The position numbers were made by a program, and so were the translations under genes. A stretch of DNA of 64,000 nt, from positions 1 to 64,000 of the forward strand of contig AQSC01000061.1 in the NCBI GenBank assembly GCA_000402775.1, read 5' to 3'. Source of the stretch: Euryarchaeota archaeon SCGC AAA252-I15 (GTDB lineage Archaea; Altiarchaeota; Altiarchaeia; IMC4; SCGC-AAA252-I15). The notes below the pieces were generated by a model. That model worked only from the letters and a program-made list of their open reading frames with translations, was not told where the DNA came from and did not search any database. Shown in pieces: positions 26,210 through 36,300 of the stretch (the first letter of the stretch is position 1; each line of letters begins with the position of its first letter).

Positions 26210-26887
26210 TCAGTTTATTACTGTCCCAGTAAAGGATTCCCCATTTATCACGTCTTTTAGGTTTTCTAAGTCGTGCCCGTGAAGGATTATGGTTTTTACT
26301 TTTGAGCGGATTATTGACTCTACTGCCATCTTGTCCATGAGCGCGTAGTTGCCGGGGGATTGGGGGATGCCTTCTACCAGCGTTAGTAGTTCATCGGCCG
26401 ACATTTCCTCGATAAGGGTTGCGTCACTAAATTTCTTCGGGTCTTTGTTGTAGACGCCGTCGATGTTGGAGGCGTTTATGAGAAGGTCCGCGCCAACTGT
26501 TTCGGCGAGTTGTGCGGCAACAGCGTCTGTCGAGTGTTTGGGGTCGGTCCCTCCCATAACCACGATTTCTTTCGACTTGGCCTGCGCGATCGCTTCCGCT
26601 ACTGTCTGAGGTATCTGCCTGTTTGCCCGCTTCCCAATCGCAGATGAGAGTAGAAGCGCGTTCAAGCGGGTGGCGTAAATGCCAAGCCAGTCAAGAAGTT
26701 CGTCAGAGGCGTCAAGTTTTCTTGCGGCTTGCTGGTATTTCCTGGCGATTTTTCCCCCGCCCACAACCACGTAAACCTTGTGCCTTTGGGTTAATTCCCT
26801 TAAAAACTCTGCGACTTCCTCTAGAAAACTCGGATCTATTTCATCAGGAGCTAGTATGCTTCCCCCCAGCGAGAAAACAATCTTCAT
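26210..26887 (-). CDS. pyrH: UMP kinase PyrH (archaeal type)
   Basis: Phosphorylates UMP to UDP. 225 residues of the amino-acid-kinase fold: MKIVFSLGGSILAPDEID, VYVVVGGGKIARKYQ, VVMGGTDPKHSTDAVAAQL, LLINASNIDGVYNKDP and a C-terminal GTVIN. The length and the DPKHSTD motif match archaeal PyrH. Divergent from the PfkB kinase gene with a 45 bp gap. Confidence 0.94.
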   Translation of the reverse strand: MKIVFSLGGSILAPDEIDPSFLEEVAEFLRELTQRHKVYVVVGGGKIARKYQQAARKLDASDELLDWLGIYATRLNALLLSSAIGKRANRQIPQTVAEAIAQAKSKEIVVMGGTDPKHSTDAVAAQLAETVGADLLINASNIDGVYNKDPKKFSDATLIEEMSADELLTLVEGIPQSPGNYALMDKMAVESIIRSKVKTIILHGHDLENLKDVINGESFTGTVIN

Positions 26888-26932
26888 CGTATTTTATTAG
26901 CCTTGTGTAAATAAAATAGCGGAGAGTTTAAG

Positions 26933-27835
26933 GTGAGTGGATTACTTGATTTACTGGTTTTCGGGGATACGGCAATAGACCATTTTTATGAAGTGGACTC
27001 GTTTCCAAAGACGAACACTGCAGCTGAAATATTTAATAGTCGAAAGTTTTACGGGGGTATGGGAGCAAATACTGCCGTTGTTGCGAAATCTTTGGGTTTG
27101 AGTGTTGGTCTTGTCTCGGTTATTGGAACGGATGTTGAAGACTACCGGAGGTACTTGGATAACTTGGGGATTGAATTACATTTGAAGGGTGTTTTCGGAG
27201 ACACGACTCAATCGCTTTTCTTCAAAAATAACGGCTCGCAAATCAGTTTCTTCTACAAGGGAGTGACCGAAAAACTAGATGAATTAGAGCCGGGCAAAAC
27301 ATTTGAAAAAGAATTGATTAAGCGAACTAGCACGGTTTATCTCGGAAGAACATACTTAAACTTGCAGAAAAAAGTTGTAAAGTCGTGCAGGAGCAAGCTT
27401 TTAGTATATAATCCGGGATATGGAGTTTTCGAGTTTACGACCATACCTGAAGACTTCAAGCAGATTTTGTCTAAGACTTCCGTCTTGATTTTAAACCAGC
27501 ATGAACTAGACCACCTTATGGCTTTAGGTTTTAAGATTGGGGGTTCTCACGGACCCAAAACAACGATTATTACCAAGGGGGCTAAAGGTTGCTCGGTTTA
27601 CGGTAGAAACACTGAAGTTGATATCGGCGGTTTTAAAACGGACGTGATTGACGCTTCAGGCGCAGGTGATGCCTTTAATGCAGGCTTTATCGCCGGGCAG
27701 GTTAAGGGTTATGACATCTTCGATTCCGTAAGATTTGGGAATGCGACTGCGTCATTTATTGTTGAGGCGTGGGGTTGTCAGACAAATCTTGCCGACTGGG
27801 ATAAAGTCAAAAACAGGTTCAACAGCATAAAATGA
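26933..27835 (+). CDS. PfkB-family sugar or nucleoside kinase
   Basis: 300 residues, ribokinase fold. N-terminal GDTAIDHFYEVDSFPKTN, GGMGANTAVVAKSLG, and the C-terminal signature DVIDASGAGDAFNAGFIAG with the catalytic Asp. Substrate cannot be assigned; archaeal members act on nucleosides, ribose derivatives or sugars. It starts with GTG preceded by AAG-rich sequence. The last 4 bp overlap the next gene (ATGA), so the two are coupled. Confidence 0.88.
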   Translation: MSGLLDLLVFGDTAIDHFYEVDSFPKTNTAAEIFNSRKFYGGMGANTAVVAKSLGLSVGLVSVIGTDVEDYRRYLDNLGIELHLKGVFGDTTQSLFFKNNGSQISFFYKGVTEKLDELEPGKTFEKELIKRTSTVYLGRTYLNLQKKVVKSCRSKLLVYNPGYGVFEFTTIPEDFKQILSKTSVLILNQHELDHLMALGFKIGGSHGPKTTIITKGAKGCSVYGRNTEVDIGGFKTDVIDASGAGDAFNAGFIAGQVKGYDIFDSVRFGNATASFIVEAWGCQTNLADWDKVKNRFNSIK

Positions 27836-28842
27836 GTGAATGGATTGCGTTTGATTGTGTTGGAAAGAGTGTTGAAAAGACAATTGATTTGTTGTTCAAG
27901 TCTTTTAATCTTAAATTTTGGCTTAAGCTTGCATTAGTTGTTTTTTTAATAAATGGGAGCGTTGGAAACAGCCTTAATTTACGTTTTTATGAATTTGATT
28001 CTGGGAATTTTGATTTGATGCAGTATCTCCCCATCTTGATTGTAATTACACTATTGCTCGTATTGATTGTTGTTTTTTTCACTTTTATCGGGAATGTGGC
28101 TGTATTTGTGTTTCTTGATTCTGTTTTGAAAAAAAGCGTTAAACTAGTGGATGGATTGCACGAGAATCTTGGCCGGGGATTAAAATTGTTTTTGTTTATG
28201 ATTTGTTTGTCGTTAATTTTCATTGTTTTCACGGGAATTTTATTCATTCCATTAATACTTATTTTACAGTTACTGTCAGGTGGTTTGAAATTCGCACTAA
28301 TTTTAGTTTACGGTTTCATTGCATTCATAATTTTATTCACAGCCTTGATTTTTTTGAGTGTTGTGGGTTTATTCACGGTTGATTTTGTAGTACCCTTGAT
28401 GTATAGTAAGGGGGAGGGTATCCTCGACTCTTGGAAGAGTTTGTTGAAGGTCATAAAAAAGAATCAAGGACAATTCGTGATGTATGTGATTGCGAGAATA
28501 CTATTAGGGATTGCAACCGGGATTTTATCCGCAATTTCTGGTTTCATCTTGGTTTTCATTCCATTTTTCATTATCGGGATTATTGTTGCAGTTATCTCTG
28601 AATCGGGAAACTTACTATTTTCAAATCCAGCAATACTTGTTTCTTCCGGAATGATAATATTTTTAATAGCGATGGTTTTAGGATATTTGATGTCAATAAT
28701 CCTACTTCCAATATACGTATTCTACAGGTATTTTAGCCTTATTTTCATAGGAAAAATCATTCCAGAACTTGAGTTTTTCAAAGGGGAAAAAGAGGCTGAT
28801 GAACCGAAAGTAAAGAAGGAACTTTACGTTGAGGTTGAGTGA
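27832..28842 (+). CDS. Polytopic membrane protein (DUF4013-like)
   Basis: 336 residues with about six hydrophobic segments (near 30-48, 68-95, 120-150, 152-180, 215-245 and 250-300) and a charged C-terminal tail (KGEKEADEPKVKKELYVE). The pattern resembles membrane proteins at 37526 and 50723, which share the feature of a soluble loop followed by amphipathic 'AIKES'-type helices. Function unknown; perhaps the membrane-integral domain found in some archaeal membrane-remodelling proteins. Coupled to the kinase upstream (4 bp overlap) and abutting argC downstream (TGAATG). Confidence 0.75.
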   Translation: MSEWIAFDCVGKSVEKTIDLLFKSFNLKFWLKLALVVFLINGSVGNSLNLRFYEFDSGNFDLMQYLPILIVITLLLVLIVVFFTFIGNVAVFVFLDSVLKKSVKLVDGLHENLGRGLKLFLFMICLSLIFIVFTGILFIPLILILQLLSGGLKFALILVYGFIAFIILFTALIFLSVVGLFTVDFVVPLMYSKGEGILDSWKSLLKVIKKNQGQFVMYVIARILLGIATGILSAISGFILVFIPFFIIGIIVAVISESGNLLFSNPAILVSSGMIIFLIAMVLGYLMSIILLPIYVFYRYFSLIFIGKIIPELEFFKGEKEADEPKVKKELYVEVE

Positions 28843-29802
28843 ATGAAAGCATACGTTGTTGGAGGATCAGGTTACACGGGTCGTGAGCTTATAAGAATCC
28901 TCGAATCTCATCCGAAAGTCGAAGAGGTTAAGGTGTCCTCTACGAGATTTTCCGGGAAGAAAGTGTCTGACGTTCATAAAACTCTCACGACAAGCCTTGT
29001 TTTCGAAGAGTTTAATGCATCAAGTGCAAATAGTTGCGACGTTGCTTTCTGTTGTGTGCCGCATACTAAGGCCATGGAGATCGTAAGTGAGCTTGAAACA
29101 AAGGTTATTGATTTGAGCGCCGACTTTAGGTTGAAGGATGTTTCAGTCTATGAAAAGTTTTACGGTGTCAAACACTCGAATCCAAAACTCGTGGAAAATG
29201 CGGTTTACGGTCTTCCAGAGTATTATCGCAAGGAGATTAAGGATGCCAGGATCGTTGCAAATCCGGGGTGTTATCCCACTGCAGTAGTGTTAGCTGTGAG
29301 GCCTTTAATTGAATCCTTTGACGTGCAAAGTGTAATCGCGGATGCGAAAAGCGGGGTTTCAGGGGCGGGAATGGTTAAGGAAGATGAGTATCAAAAGTTT
29401 GTGGGAGATGAGAATTTTAAGGCTTACAAGCTTACAACACACCAGCACGCTCCGGAAATAGATCAGGAGGTGGGTTTTCCTGTTTTTTTCACGCCGCATC
29501 TCGCCCCCTTCGATCAGGGAATTTTCACAACAATACACGCCTTAACACTTGCAAATCCGCAGGAAGTTAAGAGATGCTATGAGGAAAAATACAAGGATGA
29601 ACCATTTGTGAAATTAGTAAAAGAGCCTGATGTCGCCTCCGTCAGAAATACGAACATGTGCCAGATTGGGGGGTTTGAATCCGACGGGAAACGGTGTGTT
29701 ATCACTTCTGCAATTGACAATCTGGTTAAGGGAGCGAGCGGACAGGCAGTGCAGAACATGAACCTGATGTTTGGATTCAAAGAGACGATTGGTTTAGTGT
29801 AA
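28843..29802 (+). CDS. argC: N-acetyl-gamma-glutamyl-phosphate reductase ArgC
   Basis: NADPH-dependent reductase of arginine synthesis; in some archaea it also works on the LysW-linked lysine pathway. 319 residues: VVGGSGYTGRELIRIL (NADP loop), the catalytic cysteine in VANPGCYPTAVVLAV, HQHAPEIDQEVGF, and LAPFDQGIFTTIHA. No other arg gene is here. The last 12 codons (29767-29802) are part of a 37-bp direct repeat; a near copy lies at 31934-31970. Confidence 0.94.
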   Translation: MKAYVVGGSGYTGRELIRILESHPKVEEVKVSSTRFSGKKVSDVHKTLTTSLVFEEFNASSANSCDVAFCCVPHTKAMEIVSELETKVIDLSADFRLKDVSVYEKFYGVKHSNPKLVENAVYGLPEYYRKEIKDARIVANPGCYPTAVVLAVRPLIESFDVQSVIADAKSGVSGAGMVKEDEYQKFVGDENFKAYKLTTHQHAPEIDQEVGFPVFFTPHLAPFDQGIFTTIHALTLANPQEVKRCYEEKYKDEPFVKLVKEPDVASVRNTNMCQIGGFESDGKRCVITSAIDNLVKGASGQAVQNMNLMFGFKETIGLV

Positions 29803-29803
29803 G
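29767..29803 (+). repeat. Direct repeat, argC 3' end, copy 1
   Basis: 37 bp covering the last 12 codons of argC plus one base. A second copy at 31934-31970 matches at 35 of 37 positions. The two differences (GGA/GGG and AAA/AAG) are both synonymous in the argC frame. The pair brackets 2.1 kb that contains only element B and the beta-helix gene. The outer box of element B begins at its last base. Confidence 0.9.
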
Positions 29804-29945
29804 ATTAACAAAGGCGAGTAAACGAAGCTACGAGCGTAGCGAGCAGTTTGGGGAAATTTGAAGTTTCCCGTTTAGTCGCTGTTAACTGAACGAAGCCAAA
29901 GGGGTGAGGAAAGTCCCATAAGGGATGTAGAGTTGCGAGCCGCCG
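29803..29945 (-). repeat. attC-like structured element B
   Basis: Read on the minus strand it aligns with element A: GGCTCGCAACTC, a variable part, the box AGTTAAC, then ACTAAACGGGAAA and so on. The outer arms GCGAGTAAAC (29814-29823) and GTTTAGTCGC (29870-29879) pair at 9 of 10 positions. Inside are the hairpins GCTAC/GTAGC (29827-29840) and GGGAAA/TTTCCC (29851-29869). The far box is GTTAATC (minus strand, 29803-29809). The same nested layout as A and C, with little sequence identity in the hairpins. Confidence 0.6.
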
Positions 29946-29947
29946 CC

Positions 29948-31783
29948 TTAGATTATTAATGATAGGCTGATGAGATTCCAACCTGTAAGTAATTCACAGA
30001 GGTGGCAGCGGTATACGCAACCTGACATGATATTACTTGAATCATTGTAGTTGAAGACTGTGTTACATGTGTTATTGTCTCCTGTTGTTGCATCGCCGTC
30101 GTATATGTCGTAGTATGCACCCCCTGAGATATTGTTAAAACAAAAGTAGTTATCATACAATGCATTCCCTGTGCTGAGATTGTCAATGTAAGAGCCCCAA
30201 GTATTGTAATCTGCAGTATTGTTGATTAAAGTGTTATTAGTTGATTCTAAAATTATTATACCTGCACTGTTGTTCCTAGCTGTGTTTGATGTCAATGTGT
30301 TGAAATTACTAGATGATATGAGGATAATCCCTCCCTCATCGTTGTTAGTTACAACATTATTAGATAGAGTATTGTTACTCGACAACTCAAAAAACATGCC
30401 ATATTCGAAATTCGATACATTACATTTTTTAACCGTTACATTACTCACATTTAGTCCAACAATACCAAAATAAAGCCCTTTTCCTTGTATTTTATGTCCA
30501 CGACAATCTAACGTTATGCTGTCGGTTCCAACGATTAATCCCTCCAACGAATCCTTATCAGAGCAATTAAGGTCGGCATTCAAACTAATGTCGGACGTTA
30601 AAATCTCACCGCAGGGGACACAGGGATTCACACACCCTGTCGTGTTCGTGTCATTGTATTTGTAGGTTGTGTCACAGGTGTTGTTTTCACCTAGCGTGTT
30701 ACCATTTATATAGATGTCATTGTAGATAGTCCGTTGTAGATTATTAAAACAAACGCGATTACCATACAATTTATTTTCCATACTTGAATTATCAATGGAC
30801 AAACCATGACGTAGATTATAGTTGACTGTGTTATTACTAAATGTGTTATTGAAACTATATGGAATAAGTTTTATTCCAAGTCCATTATTGTTAACTGTGT
30901 TTTCTTCGATTTGAGTATGGCTAGATGATTCGAGATATATTCCCTCATCATCATTATTGCTCACCGTGTTGTTTATTATTAAGGAATTAGTAACTGTATC
31001 GAAGAAAACACCAACATCATTTCCAATAATACTATTATTGAAAAGCTTATTGCCAGTTGACAAGAAAGAAAAAACACCATAATCGCCGTTAATAATTGTG
31101 TTAGATATTATTGAATTGTAGTCACTTGACGGGCGCATGTATATACCTTCGTCATTATTGGATATAGTGTTATATGAAAGAATATTACCATCCGACTCAT
31201 CAATAACGATGCCATCATCGCTATTATCATTGATAAAGTTGCCAATAATCGAGTTATTGTGTGACCCAACAAGATAAATCGCTTCTGCACTCCCGTTAAT
31301 AATAGTATTGTTTAAGATTGTATTGCTTTCACCCAAAAGTATCCCTATGCCTCCATTGTTATTTGTGAGAGTATTAGATGTGACATTGGTTAGATTTGAT
31401 GAAAAAATGAGGATAGTACCCTCACTAAAACTCAGAGTATTATTGTAGAGGAGACAATTATTCGATAAATCTAGGAATATGCCGTAGTCAAAATCCCGGA
31501 TTACACAATTCTTTATTGTAACGTTTGAAATATTATGAAGCTGGATGCCAAAGAAGAACGGCTCACCTGAATCATTCAATGACTCATTTCTAGAAATCAA
31601 ATAACCATTACAGTCAAGTGTGATATCGTCAACACCCATTATCAAACCATGGCCACCGCAGTCAAGATTCGAAGATAAGTTAGTGTCCACAAGGATTGTG
31701 TCTCCACAAGATACAGCATCAGCTACGGAGATAAGAAAAACAAGTAACACAATACACCTAAAGAACCTACTAGTTACGCCCAT
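29948..31783 (-). CDS. Secreted parallel beta-helix (NosD-like) surface protein
   Basis: About 611 residues. The ATG at 31783 gives a clean signal peptide (TSRFFRCIVLLVFLISVADA); a GTG three codons upstream is also possible. The rest is two blocks of right-handed beta-helix repeats with N-rich turns, each opened by a similar CGDTILVDTNLSSNLDC-type segment and a CDTTYKYNDTNTTGC-type Cys motif. Many N-x-S/T sites suggest N-glycosylation. It ends abruptly at LTGWNLISLSLII, which looks like the start of a further surface domain, so the 3' end may be cut. TATTAAAT lies about 30 bp upstream. Lies within the argC 3'-end duplication. Confidence 0.85.
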   Translation of the reverse strand: MGVTSRFFRCIVLLVFLISVADAVSCGDTILVDTNLSSNLDCGGHGLIMGVDDITLDCNGYLISRNESLNDSGEPFFFGIQLHNISNVTIKNCVIRDFDYGIFLDLSNNCLLYNNTLSFSEGTILIFSSNLTNVTSNTLTNNNGGIGILLGESNTILNNTIINGSAEAIYLVGSHNNSIIGNFINDNSDDGIVIDESDGNILSYNTISNNDEGIYMRPSSDYNSIISNTIINGDYGVFSFLSTGNKLFNNSIIGNDVGVFFDTVTNSLIINNTVSNNDDEGIYLESSSHTQIEENTVNNNGLGIKLIPYSFNNTFSNNTVNYNLRHGLSIDNSSMENKLYGNRVCFNNLQRTIYNDIYINGNTLGENNTCDTTYKYNDTNTTGCVNPCVPCGEILTSDISLNADLNCSDKDSLEGLIVGTDSITLDCRGHKIQGKGLYFGIVGLNVSNVTVKKCNVSNFEYGMFFELSSNNTLSNNVVTNNDEGGIILISSSNFNTLTSNTARNNSAGIIILESTNNTLINNTADYNTWGSYIDNLSTGNALYDNYFCFNNISGGAYYDIYDGDATTGDNNTCNTVFNYNDSSNIMSGCVYRCHLCELLTGWNLISLSLII

Positions 31784-31933
31784 ATTATCCACTAGAATTG
31801 AGGAATTTAATACTTACAAAAAAACATTTATTGTTCAGCGGTGAGTTAACATTTCAGTGAACACATAATATTCGTTAGAGTCATCGAGACTTAAAGTCGA
31901 GGATGGCTCATTTGTCGTCGGCAAACTCCGACA
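31784..31933 (+). other. Intergenic segment between beta-helix gene and repeat copy 2
   Basis: 150 bp without a gene. It holds the beta-helix gene's promoter (TATTAAAT on the minus strand near 31812) and two imperfect inverted repeats: GAGTCATC with GATGGCTC (about 31875-31908) and TTGTCG with CGACAA (about 31911-31935). These directly precede the second copy of the argC end. No further signal is seen. Confidence 0.45.
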
Positions 31934-31970
31934 ATGTTTGGGTTCAAGGAGACGATTGGTTTAGTGTAAG
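31934..31970 (+). repeat. Direct repeat, argC 3' end, copy 2
   Basis: Second copy of the argC terminal 37 bp, starting ATGTTTGGGTTCAAGG and including the TTAGTGTAA. It overlaps the stop of the convergent MATE gene, whose final codons lie in TTAGTG. This suggests that argC originally ended here, tail to tail with the MATE gene, and that the intervening DNA was inserted later with a new argC end. Confidence 0.85.
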
Positions 31971-33295
31971 TGTTTTTTCTGGGTCTTCCAGCTTCCCCTT
32001 CTGAACCAGGCGACTGCAACAATAAATGCGATTAGGGATGAAAATAGTATTCCGTACCATATTCCTTGGATGCCCATGGTTCTTGAAAAAATGTATGCTA
32101 GTGGGATATTGAATATTATCACCCTGATTATTGTTAGGGCGAGCGATGGTAGGGCGTGGCCGGAGCCTAAGAAAGCCCCTGAGATTACAATGCTTACGCC
32201 TATGAAGAAATATGAGAGGGGTACAATCCTTAGAAAGCTGGATCCGTATGAGACGACTAGGGGATCATTGTTGAATAGCATGATAATCTGTTTTGAAAAG
32301 ATTATGAAGAATAATCCGAGTATTGCCATGCAAGCAGTGGCAAGAAGCCCTGCCTTATAAGTCATTTCTTCAGCCCGCTTAAATTGCCCGGCACCCACGT
32401 TTTGACCGACTAGCGATACTACCGAGATTGAGACTCCAAGTGCTGGGAGGATTGCAAGACTATCCAGGCGGAAGCCGATCCCAAAGGCTGCGAGAGCTTC
32501 AGTCCCGAAACCGGCAACAATTATTGTTAAAAGAAACATGCCAATACTCATTGAAAGGTTCGAAATAGATGATGGTACTCCAACACTGAATATACCCTTC
32601 ACGTATTCGAGGTTGAAGGAAAACTTGTGAAGCTTTATCTTAAGCCAAGTCTTATCCATGAAAAAGTAGGCGAATATTATTAGCATCCCAAAAGCCCTAG
32701 CAGCAATAGTCGCAATAGCCGCCCCCTTAACACCCCAACCCAAAGTGAAAATGCAGATGGGATCCAAGATGATATTTAAGATGGCTGCAGCCCCCATACC
32801 GTACATTGGAAACTTCATCTCGCCTTCACCACGGATTATGCTGTTTCCGACCATAGCCAGAAAAAAGATGGGGGAACCGAGAAGAATGATGTGGATGTAG
32901 TCAAGTGCCAGATCATTTACGACTTCTGTCACACCCATCAAAGAGAAAAGAAAACCTGTGGAGGCAATACCACCGACCATGAAAAAAATTGAGAGGACAA
33001 ATGCGAGAACAAGAGCGTGTTCCGCGACCTCACCTGCCTTGACGTAGTTTTTCGCCCCGAAACATCGGGCGATTAAGGAGGTTGAGCCGACACCCAAACC
33101 CGTTGCAAGAGAGATTATGAGAAATACTACTGGAAAACTCACACTTACCGCGGCAAGTGCGTCTGCGCTTATTTTCCCGACAAAGTATGCGTCAACAATG
33201 TTGAAGGCGCTCTGCAATGCGAAGGCGACGACCATAGGCCATGACGTCGACAAAATAGTCAGTAAAACAGACCCTTCAGTTAGATCCTTAGCCAT
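31961..33295 (-). CDS. MATE-family multidrug/Na+ antiporter
   Basis: 444 residues with twelve predicted membrane segments arranged as two related halves. Family features: PMVVAFALQSAFNIVDAYF, ADALAAVSVSFPV, GLGVGSTSLIARCFGAKN, and in the second half FGTEALAAFGIGFRLDS and VSLVGQNVGAGQFKRAEE. It exports cationic compounds in exchange for Na+ or H+. Its stop codon lies inside repeat copy 2. Confidence 0.93.
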   Translation of the reverse strand: MAKDLTEGSVLLTILSTSWPMVVAFALQSAFNIVDAYFVGKISADALAAVSVSFPVVFLIISLATGLGVGSTSLIARCFGAKNYVKAGEVAEHALVLAFVLSIFFMVGGIASTGFLFSLMGVTEVVNDLALDYIHIILLGSPIFFLAMVGNSIIRGEGEMKFPMYGMGAAAILNIILDPICIFTLGWGVKGAAIATIAARAFGMLIIFAYFFMDKTWLKIKLHKFSFNLEYVKGIFSVGVPSSISNLSMSIGMFLLTIIVAGFGTEALAAFGIGFRLDSLAILPALGVSISVVSLVGQNVGAGQFKRAEEMTYKAGLLATACMAILGLFFIIFSKQIIMLFNNDPLVVSYGSSFLRIVPLSYFFIGVSIVISGAFLGSGHALPSLALTIIRVIIFNIPLAYIFSRTMGIQGIWYGILFSSLIAFIVAVAWFRRGSWKTQKKHLH

Positions 33296-33325
33296 CCAAG
33301 AGAAAAGGTAGTAAGCCTTAAAAAA

Positions 33326-36300
33326 TCAGTCGTTCCTCTTAGCTTCAAGTTTCAGAAGTTTCCCGTGCAAATCCCGAAGAAGGGGTACCCCAATGTCCTC
33401 ATCGATTTTCCCAGACTTGATTTTACGCTTCAAAAGCTTAATCTGCTCGGAAACCTCCCTTATCTCGTATTCAAGACCTGAAGCAACCTGTCTTTTAGTC
33501 TGCTCTTTAGGGACTTGTTTTCCGATAACATCCCAAAGCTCGGTATAAAGGTCTTTTTCACCGCTTTGTTCAAGTTGTTTTTCAGCAAGCCTATACCAGG
33601 CGGGAAGAGTTGAAGATCGTGTATTTATAACTTCCATAAAATCCGAGAAATCCACTTTCCGTTCGGGCTTGCCCGAAAGCGCCTCAGCCCAAGGCCGCTC
33701 TAAAGCCAAATCCACGCAAGTTTTAACGTCCGCTGAAGAAAAACCCTCCATGAATCCAGACAATTTCTTGAAATCCAATCCAGTTTCAACCTGCTTGCCC
33801 TGAGTGTGTAAACTAAGAATCTCGGACCTCGTTTCAGCATCAGGGGCTGAAACAAAAACCTGTTCCGTAAACCTTCCAGCACGTCTAAGCGCAGGATCAA
33901 CAGCCCACGGAGCATTCGTGGACGCCAAAACCATGACACCATCACGGTCTTTGAATCCGTCTAATTCAGTTAGAAACTGGTTTACAAGAGTCCTAGATTT
34001 ACCGGCAGCCTCTCGTCTCGGTGCTATCGCATCAATCTCATCAAAGAATATTATTGAGGGAGTGTTTCGGACAGCACGCTCAAAAATCGCGTTAAGCCTT
34101 CGCTCGCTTTCACCCACTTCTTCAGAGAGAATGTCAGTGATTTTCACGTTGAAAAAAGTTGCATTACATTCTCCGGCAGTAGCCCGCGCAAGATATGTTT
34201 TACCGCAACCGGGGGGGCCGTAAAAGAGGATTCCGCCTCCCACATCGCGAGAGTACTTCGCGGAAAGTTTTGGTTTGGTTAAAGGGTAAACTATGGTTCT
34301 TTTGATTTTTTCCTTGGTTGAAGACAAGTCCGCAACATCCTTAAACTTTAATTTGGGCTTGATTGCAGCCTCAATACCGCCAGCATACTTCATGATGTCT
34401 TCCAACATGTTTGAGAAAACCTCAGCCTCACCACTCTCATTAATCTGGGTTAAAGCAAGCTTAAACCAGGGTGGAAGAGAACTATTCCGCTCTTCTATTG
34501 CGGAAATAAAATCTTTTTGATTTGCCTTTCGAGCCGTCGTGCCGGAAAGAGCCTCAGCCCAAGGCTTGTCAATCGCGTCATCGCATACAGCTTTAATGTC
34601 AGCGCTAGAGTATCCTTCAGTCAATTTTGAAAGTTGCTTGAAGTCGACGTTAGAGGATATTGGACGGTCCCGAGTATGGATTTCGAAAATCTTTTCTCGA
34701 ACATCCTTCCCGGGAGGTGGAACATATATCTGGTCGGTTAAACGTCCAGCCCGCCTTAAGGCAGGATCAACATCCCAAGGAGTGTTAGTAGAAGCCAAGA
34801 CCATGACACCTTCACGGTCTTTGAAGCCGTCAAGTTCTGATAAAAACTGGTTTACCAAAGTCCGGGATATTCCGGCAGACTCCCTTCTGGGAGCCAGGGC
34901 ATCAATCTCGTCGAAAAATACGATTGCCGGAGTGTTTTGGTAAGCGCGTTCGAAAACATACTTAAGGTTTTTTTCAGGGTCTCCAATCTCGCTTGAAAGA
35001 ATGTCGGTGACTTTGATGTTGAAGAAGGTTGCATCACATTCGCCGGCAGTAGCCCTTGCAATGTAGGTTTTCCCGCAACCAGGAGGACCGTAGAGTATGG
35101 CACCTCCACCAACCTTTTTCTTGTATTTCCTGGCAATCTCCGGTTTAACGAGAGGATTGATGATTGAGTTGGTGACCTTATCCTTGACATCCTCCATATT
35201 CGCAACATCAATAAACCTGAGTTTGGGCTTAACCTCCTGGTCAACACCGCCCGCATGCCTTAAAATTTGACGCGACAAATCAGCAAACAACTCGACTTCC
35301 CCGCTTTTCCTGATCTGCTTTTCAGCCTGCTTGTACCAGGCAGTCAAAGAACTAGGCCTTACACCCAAAACAATCAAGAAATCATTCATAGTCGCCTTAC
35401 GCGCGGGAGCGCCCTTTAAAGCCTCCGCCCAAGGAATCTCAAGAGCATCATCACAAACAGCCTTGATATCGGCACTGGAATAACCTTCAGTAAGCTCTCC
35501 AAGCTTTTCAAGATCTACTTTAGATGAGACGGGCCGCTTTTTCGTGTTTAATTTGAAAATCTCGAGACGAGTCAAGTAATTTGGGGGGGGGATGAAAATC
35601 AGATCTGCAAATCTCCCAGGCCTTCTAAGGGCGGGATCAAGATCCCATGGAACGTTAGTGGAACCAAGAATTAGAACATTCTCGGAGTAATTTTCAACGC
35701 CATCCATCTCCATTAAAAACTGGTTCACTATAACCCTTGAACTAGATCCTGCACTGTCACGCCGCTCAGCCAACGCATCAATCTCGTCGAAAAACAGGAT
35801 GCAGGGAGCACTCTTGCTCGCTGTCGAAAAAACCTCGTGAATGTTTTTTGCTCCGGCCTCATCACCCCCTGAAATTATGTCTGAAGTGTTTATGTTAAAG
35901 AAATTTAGTCCGCATTCACCCACAGTAGCCCGTGCGATATAGGTTTTACCGCAGCCGGGAGGACCGTAAAAGAGAATCCTTCCCCCGCCCTTCTTCTCAT
36001 ATTTCTTAGAGACTTCAACGTGTTGGAGGGGGTAGATTATTGCTTCCCTGATCTTCTCCTTAACCTCCTTTAAATCCGCAACGTGAGAGAAGTTTATTGT
36101 GGAGGCCTCAATCGGAACCGAACCCCCAGCACCCATCTCAGTTGAAAATGAGATGGGTTCAAGCTTCACTTCAGAGGGAAACCCAGTCTTAAGTCTCTTG
36201 TAGCCTTTCGGACAGGCGAGATATTTTATTTCCGTTGCAGGACCCTCACCGCCCTTATGCTCAATTATTGCATAGGGTAAGTACACAAGTCCCTTAAGTA

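Noticed and set aside
29803..29945. Element B as a simple terminator of argC
   Set aside because: It lacks a T tract after a single stem, contains nested hairpins, and is related to element A in an unrelated context.
31961..33295. MATE gene shortened by the argC-end repeat
   Set aside because: Length and membrane pattern are normal and its stop lies naturally in the repeat; it does not look damaged.
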